This document shows, piece by piece, positions 1 through 9,000 of a stretch of 43,485 nucleotides of DNA. Each line of letters starts with the position of its first letter. Position 1 is the stretch's first letter. Source of the stretch: Branchiostoma floridae (taxonomy: Eukaryota; Chordata; Leptocardii; Amphioxiformes; Branchiostomatidae); assembly GCF_000003815.2 (NCBI RefSeq), contig NC_049987.1, forward strand, positions 15,649,595 through 15,693,079. Reading direction: 5' to 3'. A model generated the notes under the pieces. The model worked only from the letters and a program-made list of their open reading frames with translations. It searched no databases and had not been told where the DNA came from. Made by a program: the position numbers and the translations under genes.

Positions 1-44
1 TCATAGAGCGATTTACTAAGCAGATTAGTGAGTTATCTAAGGAA

Positions 45-2444
45 TTGGATGAGACAGACACCCCATCGGATTCCTTACTAGAAGAAATAAAAACACTTCA
101 AAGTGAACTTGAAAGTCTACACGAACGAAAAACTGAACAAACGCACTATGTTCGAAAAGCTGACTGGATGGAATTTTCGGAAAGATATAATAAATTCTTT
201 TTATTGAGTCACAGAAACTATTCAAGGAAAAATGTCACAAATATAACAACTTCTGATGGAGACAATACCCAAGATCCTTTACAAATATTGGCTAATTTAA
301 GGTCTTTTTACTCAACCCTTTATTCATTTAAAGAGTCCCCAAAGCCTCTAGATGAGAAAAATTGCTCTGCCTTTTTTCAAAATACAGATAACGTCAATAG
401 ACATTTAAACTCAGAGCAACAAAACTCCTGTGAAGGTCCCATTACTGAAAAAGAATTGTGGATAGCAATTAATAGCTTTAAGAATGGAAACGCTCCAGGA
501 CTAGATGGGCTGCCAATTGAAATATACAAGGTATTCTTCTCTAGCTTAAAGCAACATATGCTCCAATCCTTTAACTATGCATATGAAAAAGGACAGTTGT
601 CTAACACACAAAGAGTAGGACTAATCACTCTTTTACTAAAGCAGAACTCAGAGGGCCAGGACAAGGACCCGTCCAAACTTACAAACTGGAGGCCTCTTTC
701 ACTTTTGTGTTGCGATGTGCGGATCATCTCTAAAGTAATTTCGCTTAGATTGAAAAATTGTATTAGTGATTTGATAAGTGAAGATCAAACTGGTTATTTG
801 AAAAACAGATTCATTGGAGAGAATATACGAAGAATTTTAGAATTAATTGAATATTATGACACTAACGAAAAACCAGGACTGATCTTTATTGCCGATTTCG
901 AGAAGGCATTTGATAGCCTAAGATGGGATTATATGTTTAAAGTTTTGAACTATTTTGGCTTTGGGGAATCTCTTATTAAATGGATTTCGGTTTTATACAA
1001 CAATATTTCTAGTAAAGTAATAAACAATGGACATATTTCTGACGCCTTTCCTCTTCTCCGTGGTGTTCGACAGGGGCGTCCCCTCTCCCCCTACTTGTTT
1101 ATTTTATGTGTAGAATTATTAGCCACAAAAATCAGGACCAACGAACACATAAAAGGACTTAAGATACACACTCTGGAAACCAAGGTCTCACAGTTTGCTG
1201 ATGATTCTAATTTTCCTCTGCAACCCGAAGCACAATCTCTAGTAGCCCTCGTTGAAGATTTAAAGAATTTTTCAATAATTTCTGGCTTAAAACCGAACTT
1301 TGACAAATGTACGATTTTAAGAATAGGCTCTTTAAAAAACACAACTTTTTCTCTCCCTTGTGATCTTCCTATCAAATGGACTAATGGCCCTGTACAACTT
1401 CTAGGGATTATGCTGGGTTTAGGCACAACTGGTTATACCGAAAAATTAGATCAGAATTACTGGACAAAACTAGCTAAGATAGACAAGATCTTGCTCCCCT
1501 GGAGAGGACATTCCTTAACACTTTTTGGTAAAATTGCCTTGGTGAACTCTCTAATAGTATCACAATTTACATATCTATTCATGGCATTACCTTCTCCTAG
1601 CGCCAAGTTCTTTAAGGAGTATGAGAAAAGGATATTCAATTTCATTTGGAATGGGCGCCCAGAAAAGATTAAACGCAAGGTTATATATAACACCTATGAC
1701 TGTGGTGGTCTGAAATTGATACACTTACCCACTTTTGATCTCACTCGTAAGGCATCGTGGATACCTAGACTATGGCAAGCAAAAACACCTTTAAGTAAAT
1801 ACTTGACTGATTTCCCAGATCCTGTATGTAAACTTTACCCTTTCTTGCAATTATCTAAATATCATATAGACTGTATTTTTACTAAGTTTTCTCGGTCTGT
1901 TAGTCCTTTCTTCATCAATGCCCTTAAAGCATGGCTTTCCTTCCAATTTAAGCCACCTGAAACACACCAGGACATACAATCACAGCTTTTATGGCTCAAC
2001 TCAAATATTACTATAGACAGCAAGCCTATTCACTTTAGAAAGCAAGCTACTGGTCAAATATTATTTATAAGTGACCTTTTAGATACAAATGGAAAATTTT
2101 TGTCATATAAGGAATTATCGCTGAAATTTGGGAAAACTCTTCAAATGATGGAATATAATCAAATAATCTCCGCTATCCCAAGCACCTGGAAAAGACATCT
2201 TAAGGATAAACCACTTACTATAGGACCTAATGCACCCTTCATATCAAACTATTCCTGGTTGGGGGCACGTAAGATAAATAAAGATATATACATGACAACT
2301 CTTTTAACAAATAACGTAGTCCAAACCCCAGTTAAAATCCAAACATATTGGGAAGAAATACTTGACATAATAATACCATGGAAACAAGTTTTTAGACTGA
2401 TATACAAGACTACAATATGTCCGAGACTAAGATTTTCCAATTAG
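45..2444 (+). CDS. LINE ORF2 reverse transcriptase, partial (L1/Tx1 clade)
   Basis: This 799-residue frame lacks the N-terminal endonuclease part, which lies left of the window. Reverse transcriptase blocks are visible in order: NAPGLDGLPIEIYK (about residue 151), NWRPLSLLCCDVRIISK, IADFEKAFDSLRWD (motif A Asp), GVRQGRPLSPYLFILCVELL (motif B) and QFADDSN (motif C, catalytic DD). The thumb-like block LPWRGHSLTLFGKIALVNSL and the segment FNFIWNGRPEKIKRKV are typical of L1/Tx1 proteins. The frame ends early at a TAG (2442-2444) where a +1 shift is needed to continue into the usual downstream block, so this copy is probably dead. The first Met is only the first one in the window, not a real start. 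Confidence 0.88.
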   Translation: MDETDTPSDSLLEEIKTLQSELESLHERKTEQTHYVRKADWMEFSERYNKFFLLSHRNYSRKNVTNITTSDGDNTQDPLQILANLRSFYSTLYSFKESPKPLDEKNCSAFFQNTDNVNRHLNSEQQNSCEGPITEKELWIAINSFKNGNAPGLDGLPIEIYKVFFSSLKQHMLQSFNYAYEKGQLSNTQRVGLITLLLKQNSEGQDKDPSKLTNWRPLSLLCCDVRIISKVISLRLKNCISDLISEDQTGYLKNRFIGENIRRILELIEYYDTNEKPGLIFIADFEKAFDSLRWDYMFKVLNYFGFGESLIKWISVLYNNISSKVINNGHISDAFPLLRGVRQGRPLSPYLFILCVELLATKIRTNEHIKGLKIHTLETKVSQFADDSNFPLQPEAQSLVALVEDLKNFSIISGLKPNFDKCTILRIGSLKNTTFSLPCDLPIKWTNGPVQLLGIMLGLGTTGYTEKLDQNYWTKLAKIDKILLPWRGHSLTLFGKIALVNSLIVSQFTYLFMALPSPSAKFFKEYEKRIFNFIWNGRPEKIKRKVIYNTYDCGGLKLIHLPTFDLTRKASWIPRLWQAKTPLSKYLTDFPDPVCKLYPFLQLSKYHIDCIFTKFSRSVSPFFINALKAWLSFQFKPPETHQDIQSQLLWLNSNITIDSKPIHFRKQATGQILFISDLLDTNGKFLSYKELSLKFGKTLQMMEYNQIISAIPSTWKRHLKDKPLTIGPNAPFISNYSWLGARKINKDIYMTTLLTNNVVQTPVKIQTYWEEILDIIIPWKQVFRLIYKTTICPRLRFSN

Positions 2445-2445
2445 G

Positions 2446-2873
2446 ATGTTACATAAATNNNNNNNNNNNNNNNNNNNNNNNNNNNNNNNNNNNNNNNNNN
2501 NNNNNNNNNNNNNNNNNNNNNNNNNNNNNNNNNNNNNNNNNNNNNNNNNNNNNNNNNNNNNNNNNNNNNNNNNNNNNNNNNNNNNNNNNNNNNNNNNNNN
2601 NNNNNNNNNNNNNNNNNNNNNNNNNNNNNNNNNNNNNNNNNNNNNNNNNNNNNNNNNNNNNNNNNNNNNNNNNNNTTCCCCTAGGCTGAACAATACACTA
2701 ATATTATGGGCAAAATTTTTTATTTACAAACAGCAAGAAAAACACCTATCATTAAACCATTTTATCTCATATATTAAGACTTCTTACAAATTGGAATTTA
2801 TAATAGCTTCCAGAAAGAACAAATTGGCAGTTCACTACAGTAAATGGGGAGAAATACTTCACATCATTTCTTA
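2446..2873 (+). pseudogene. LINE ORF2 C-terminal part after a frameshift, interrupted by a gap
   Basis: After the premature TAG at 2442-2444 the reading RMLHK appears in another frame. It matches the block that normally follows 'KLR-F-Q-' in L1-type proteins. After the gap the same nominal frame reads PRLNNTLILWAKFFIYKQQ and ends with HIIS and a stop at 2873. The frame across the gap depends on the gap size being right. I read this as the end of the same ORF2, broken by a small indel at about 2430-2445. Confidence 0.6.
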
Positions 2874-3262
2874 AACCCCTCTATTTTCTTTTTGTCTTTT
2901 GCTACTCTTGTGGTTTTGCATTATTCAATTATTTTCACTAGTATTTGAAGCGAAATGTTGTATTGATGGTTTCTTATGTGTCTGTACTTTATTTGAGATT
3001 ATTCTTGTTTAAAGTTTACCATTAATTTACACTGATGTTACTTTTCTTATGTAAACGATACTACCTTATACTGCTGTATTAGTTTATTTGGTTGGTATTA
3101 TTTTCTTCCCGCTGTAGTATTGTTATCTATTTTTGGATCCGTGGTTTATGTTTATGTTTTGTCTCAGTTATTGTCTCCATCTCTATTGTCATTATGTATT
3201 CTTCTGTTATTTCTGTTTATTTGAAATGCAATAAATATAAAAAAAAAATAAAAAATAAAAGA

Positions 3263-3685
3263 TTTTGACGGAATTTTAGTAAAAATAGCATGTATTTATC
3301 GTTAAAAATGGTATTGTCCGCCATCTTGGATTTTGATCCATGACGTTATCAAACTAGCAAAATTATTAATGATTAATTAGAAATGTAACTGTAAATTACA
3401 CAGGATCTTAATGATATAGATAAACAAGTTTGGTTCAGCAATAAAACTATGAAATCCCATAATTCAAACTGAAATTAGTAAATCTGGTAAAATATGCCTG
3501 TCAGAAACCCAATGCCATGGCAACACGAAAAATTACAAACTAAATTTTTTTTTGCAGAATTGTTGCTAATAATATTTCAGGAAAAGTCACCAAGTTTCGT
3601 AGTCCTATCACACGTCGTTCGGCAGTTATCTGACGTCAAAGTTGGCTCGGGCACTTTTAGCCCCCCCCCCCCGGTCTGGATAGGG
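3263..3685. mobile_element. Right part of a TTAA-flanked piggyBac-like MITE (family 2)
   Basis: The segment matches the right half of the complete element at 21999-22946: a CCGCCATCTTGGATTTT block, a CCATGGCAACA block, a run of C, and the same end GGTCTGGATAGGG followed by TTAA (3686-3689). The left half is missing. Instead the LINE A-tail joins here, so the LINE may have inserted into this element, with the left half beyond position 1. Confidence 0.6.
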
Positions 3686-3897
3686 TTAAGTTCGCGGCGA
3701 AGTGACCACCGCGAAAACCGCCAACATAAAACCACCGCGAACATTTCTGCATTTACAGAATTAGTCAAAATCCTCTCTATAAGACGAAACGCCATGGCTA
3801 AGGTCAGGTTACCCTCACACATATGTTGCTCCTGTAATATTAGGCATGTTAACGATATGGGTATGTAAGAAAGGAGTAGAAACAGAAAGAAACAAAT

Positions 3898-3986
3898 TCT
3901 GACTCCCGGGATTCAAACCCGCGCCGAACCCGGGCCGACAGATCACAAATCCAGACGCTAAACCACTACGCTAAAAGGCTGACAGT
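3898..3986 (-). repeat. tRNA-derived SINE head
   Basis: On the minus strand the segment reads an A-box-like TAGCGTAGTGGTTTAGCG and, about 40 bases later, a B-box-like GGTTTGAATCCC. That is the pol III promoter arrangement of a tRNA. The flanks do not close a convincing acceptor stem, so a SINE head or tRNA pseudogene is more likely than a working tRNA. It sits just downstream of the last visible polycystin exon. Confidence 0.5.
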
Positions 3987-4034
3987 CGTTTGGCATGATC
4001 AGTTACAAACCCCGTTATAAGTCCAATAAGTTAC

Positions 4035-6006
4035 CTGAAGGGTTTCCACCACACTGATGGATCCCATGAAGGACAGGATGAAGGCCTTCATCCAGGCGTC
4101 ACTCCTCTCCTTGCCCCAGTCCATACTGTACAAGATGACGAAGAACGCGGAGCAGGTGGACACCAGGAGCACGGTCGTCCACGCCACGTACCTGGCCATG
4201 CGGCGCGCGGACTTCTGCAGATGGCCTGGGGTCAGGAAACAGTGATTTGGATAGCAAATTTTCTTACGTAGGAGGAGAAATTAAAACTCACAAGGCATTT
4301 AGTCTTCTTACGTGTCGACTATTAAAAATAATAACTAGAAAGGCCGACATTTGCTTGAGAGCAAATACAGCATATTTCAGCCATCTCTCTCCTCATGTAA
4401 CAATAGACTGTTCCAAAATCACTCATGTGCAAAAATGGAACACTTCTGCTTAAAATGACTTCTAACTACTAATCACACTTATGAGCAAAAATGAATCTTA
4501 CAAAAATCCCTTCAAGAATGGACTAAAAAAATAGACGACTCCAAAAACACTTCCGCTAAGAAATGGAATTTGGAATCATCAGCCGTCCAAAACCATATTT
4601 GAAAAAAAAAAACCCTCTGTGCAAGAATCGACTCTTCCTGTTATACCCCTATGTAAAGTGGAGCGATCCAAAAATATATCAGCTAAAATAGTCAGCAAGT
4701 CCACAAAATGAATTTTAAAAAAATACCCCCTTCGTCGAAGAATGGAATCTCCCAGCTCACCCTGTTTGAAATTGCACAATAGACGAGTCTAGAAATACTC
4801 ACAGTACATGGCCTTTTGTCTGATAAGAAGCAACCCAGTCCAAAACTGAATTCTAAAAAAGTCCCCCGTGCATGAATGGGCTCTTCCAGATGACACAAGG
4901 CTTGCTGATTGGCTGCCGAATCCTCCTCATGAACAGTCTTCAGGTGGGTACTCGGCACTCCAACCTTACCTATCCTAAACTCTCCCACAAAAACCTCCTT
5001 AAGGAGCCATTTTGAAGTGATTTATACCACATATTATACATGGATCCTTTGAATAAGTATCTAGGGCACCTCTGTGCCAAATTTCAGGTCATTTGGATGT
5101 AATACCATGGTACAGGGGGCCAAAATATACAGTTTTGGTCCAAAAGTTGCAATAAAACCTCCATAAAGTCATTTAAGGAGCAGATATGAAAAAAAATGAA
5201 AAAAAAAACACTTTGGTATTGGCCCACTCTACCCTTGTGCCAAATTTCAAGTCATTTGGTCCAGAAACGGCGGAGATGAATCGCTTTGAAAATTTGACAG
5301 GAGAAAGAAAGAAAGAAAGAAACATTACGAATACAATATATTTCACCATACCTTTGGTATGGCTGAAATATAATGATAATAATAGTGTCACAGCTCAGTT
5401 AAAGACGTGATTGATTAGTTTACATACTTTGCTTGGACGTGCCGATAACCATCTCCGGTGTGCTCACAGTCAGTGGCGCCTCCATGCGGAATAGTTGTAC
5501 AACAATCAGATTGACCGGAAATACAGTCAGGATAGTCATGAGACTGGTGTACAGCTCCTGTGAATACATTTACATTTAGGAGGTAACACATTCTAGGAGT
5601 AACACATTGATGAGGTAACGCATTTAGCTCGTTTAGTAGTACGAATTCCTTTCTTTTGAACTGATCCGAAGAAATGCACTGAAGACGATGGTAATATAGT
5701 GGCATTAAATATAGGAACGGTTCCATATCCCTACAGCGCATGGTGCAATTGAAAATGCGATCAATAGAAGTAGGCACTTCATTACATGTAGCCATATTGT
5801 CCAGTGACTTAGATGCTAAAATTGTAAACATGTACGAAACTCTATAGTAACATTTACCTGTATTGTGAAACGAACAAACCCCAGGTCGAACACTCTTGTA
5901 CCAGACGTTGTAGTTTTTGCCCCAGACCACATGGCGCTGGCCAGCATCATGGTGTTCAGGAGAGTAAAGCAACAGGACAGCCGCTGGGCCTGGGTGAAGC
6001 TGGAAC
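4035..6006 (-). CDS. Polycystin-like gene, exons 29-31: TM2-TM5 region, 3' end outside window
   Basis: Exon 29 (6006-5858) has SFTQAQRLSCCFTLLNTMML followed by the loop. Exon 30 (5557-5428) has ELYTSLMTILTVFPVNLIVV and QLFR, the family's conserved TM3 pattern. Exon 31 (4225-4035) has ARYVAWTTVLLVSTCSAFFV, YSMDWGKERSDAWMKAFILS and GSISVVETLQ, matching the 'YVAW...SAFF-LY-----G-E-S--W--SF--S' pattern. The cytosolic loop between exons 30 and 31 is very short if they join directly; phases 1 and 2 fit. The coding sequence leaves exon 31 in phase 0 at GTAACT. The remaining extracellular loop and pore-like TMs should lie left of the window. Confidence 0.88.
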
Positions 6007-9000
6007 CTAGTGTAGACAAGGCCAAAAATGCATTGGATTTGGTGAATTTACAGGGTGTAGAATATCTGTAAATTATAATGTCGGCATTGAGACGCATGGA
6101 AACAACTGGAAACGAAAACAAGATGGCGCCTGCGTGACGTCAAGTTCCAAAATGGCCGGGCCTGTGGCCTACAAAATCAATGCAAATAAAATTCTGATAT
6201 TATTCAAACCTGCAAACGTAAAAAAAGGATACTGACCAGGCGCTGCTACGATGGCTGACGCCCACAGCTGTTTATCGTAGAACACGTCTCGGGTTGCTTC
6301 GTTGAAGACGTTTGAGAAGGATGACAGCTCCTTCTCGGTGCTGGCGTGCACAACCTTCTGTACCTCACCGTCACCTTTGTGTTCCGACAACCAGTCATCA
6401 CAGGTGAAGTAATGTCTGAAAATTGCACAACCAAAAAGAGTCTTGTCATTTACGTCGATAAAGATTAGACATCCAGGTAATACGATATGCCAAAAAGCAG
6501 TTACTCAAGCAACTGGATATGGTTTTGGAAACGGTCAGAATCCAAATTGTCTTTAGCTTGACTTTGTCTTACATGTTTCCTGTTGGATCTAAAATTGTCT
6601 TCATTCATGTTTAGGGTATAAAGCACCAGTTTCTTCCAGGTCACTTCAGTGTCACTGACGAAAGATAGTGGATGCTATCTGAAACGTCTGACCGTTTCTA
6701 AAATTGTATCCAGTTGCTTCAGTAACTGCTTTTTTGGCAAGTCTTATCATTTATCAGACGTCTTCTCTCAGGCATGCCGCATTTCCTTCCATAACAGGAA
6801 TATAGAGACATTGGATGACGTAAGCATAACTATCAGTCTAATGTCTTTAGGAGAAAAGTACAACGAGAGGTTGATAGATCATTTCGTTCCACACTGAAAA
6901 GACATCACTTTTTAAGTTTTAATGCAACCTGAAAACAGACATTTTTTTTACACACAAGTAGCAGATGACATTTTCTCACACCATGCCAAGAGATAGTTCA
7001 AGCAGGGAATCACCAGTTAAGTGCCGAATGCAAATTAGCAAACCATTCAGGATTTTGGTTATGTTTTTGGAATCTTACACCACATCCTTCTCTACATCTC
7101 TGACGACAAAACTTCCGAGGAACCAGGATGACGTGTCGCCTTTCCCAGAGTTTTCATGCCAGATGTGCAACGTCATCACTTCCCCAAGTGACTCTCGCAC
7201 AGGCATGACAAAATGCAAAGTACTTCCACGAACCAAAGCCTGGAATTGCCAATGATAAATGATGATAATTTCTTCGTTGCTTTCATAGTAGCGAACTGTT
7301 TCTGGTCCTCTATTTCGTCCATTACCACACACTAGAGTACACTTCACATTGACTTTTTACCTCAAAGCATATCATTATCTTGTATATAAACTCCTATCAT
7401 CCTTAGCTTCATCTGTATAACACATTGTGTTAGAAGTAGCTTTGATATATAAACAGGAAAACACCGTCACACTCGCACACTTTCCATATGCTATATTTGT
7501 CCATAGAATAAATTCTTTAACATATCAATTGTAAAATATATTAGTAGTTGCCATGTGCTGACTTGGCCATAACTCCTTCTACAAAGATTTAAGATAGCTA
7601 TAAACTCATTGGACTGACAGAGAAGTAAAAGCATTGTATCAACTCATACCTCCTCTCCTGGGTTCAGCATCTTGACTGCAGTCTTGCCCTCTGACCCGCC
7701 CAGCTGGAAGCCGACCCGTGACGTGGTGCCTGCCCCGAACATGGACCCGGTGGTGACCGTGAGTTGATAGACGTGAGGAGCAGGCATCCTCTCCGGGGGG
7801 ATCAGGCTCACTTTGGGCAGCGTCTTGCTTGGGATGTTGGCAGCTTCTGGATGTAAGGACTTTATCTTTGTCCGACCAGTGATGCGATTATACAGGGCAG
7901 ATGGTACACGACGTAAAGTCGCCTGGTGATATTGAAGACAAAAACGCATTTACGAAACTTGTCTGGACTACATCATCCAAACAAGTTTAACTATTAGTAA
8001 TAAAACTATAGCTCTATACAATCTAAATCAGAGTTTACGTAACTTTCATGTAAATTAGAAGGGGTCGTCACACATTTGCAGTCATCGTGCTTGCCCGATT
8101 TTCTGAGTTATTTTCTTAATATAGCAGATTACTGTAATTAATTTAGCATAAATGAAGATATTTTACTGATTCCCTTTAAATATCAAGAATGATATTCATG
8201 TTAAGTTCATTGCAACTCATTTGAAACATGGTGTGTCAAACAAGAAATGCAAACATAGCATTTTATTAAATAACAATGACATCAATCAATCAATAGAATA
8301 TGTCACGACCCTTAGTCCCTCTGCAGACCTCTCATGTGTGAAATATAATAATTTATTGCAAAGTCTTGCCCGAGGGCTCATTGCAGGTAACAGGAAAGAA
8401 GACAAACAAATAGTGTAGAACAACATAGAATATGTCTACTCTAGTCTAAAAGCTAACTCTAAACTGTAACTTTTCTTGGGACAGTGGAAGGCGAAAGACC
8501 CCACCTTTTCTATAATGTGTGTGTTCTTTGATGTTAGGAGCAAGGTAGAGATCAGAATCATCTTTATTTAGTCTTTGACAGACATACAAATACAAGATGA
8601 AAGACAGATAAAATCCTATGTCAACCCTTTTTCTGCACTTAGGGCATCCAGAGGGCGCAAGGTAAGACACGTTAATAAAGAACAGTCGTGTGCGTCGGAC
8701 TGCTGAAGTACAAACCGTTTTAAAATTCTTTAAACATATTGCGCAAGAAGATGGCAAAACTGATATATTGCACTAATTGAATATTGCACTATTTCATGTA
8801 ACGTTACAACTATAATTATCAGCAGCTTGAGAAGAATCCAAGAGGTTTTAGAAAAGGTTTCTGTAAACGCGGGGAAATTTGAGGGGGATTTAGTGACTTA
8901 TTCAAAAAGCTATTTTCTTTCGTGATCGTAGAAGGAACAGTTTAAAATAGAATGCATGTGTTTCGTCTTCCACCATGTTTGACGTGCAGTATATACAAGT

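Larger units (their letters stand above)
1..3262 (+). mobile_element. Non-LTR retrotransposon (LINE), L1/Tx1-like, 5' incomplete
   Basis: The window opens inside an ORF2-type reverse transcriptase. A gap falls at 2459-2675, and the frame resumes at 2676-2873 and ends in TAA. A 3' UTR of about 350 bp follows, with AATAAA near 3230 and an A-rich tail at about 3236-3262. The tail joins a separate repeat directly. The element lies in the same interval as the expected downstream introns of the polycystin-like gene, which is on the other strand. The left end is outside the window. Confidence 0.88.

Noticed and set aside
3898-3986. Functional tRNA gene
   Set aside because: A and B boxes are present, but the acceptor and anticodon stems do not form well. 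SINE head preferred.
5415-5972. 185-residue minus-strand frame
   Set aside because: It crosses an intron and reads out of frame with the polycystin exons 29 and 30.
6655-6690. Complete hammerhead ribozyme
   Set aside because: Only the core words and stem II are visible; stems I and III and a cleavage site are not. Kept as a finding of modest weight, not as a feature.
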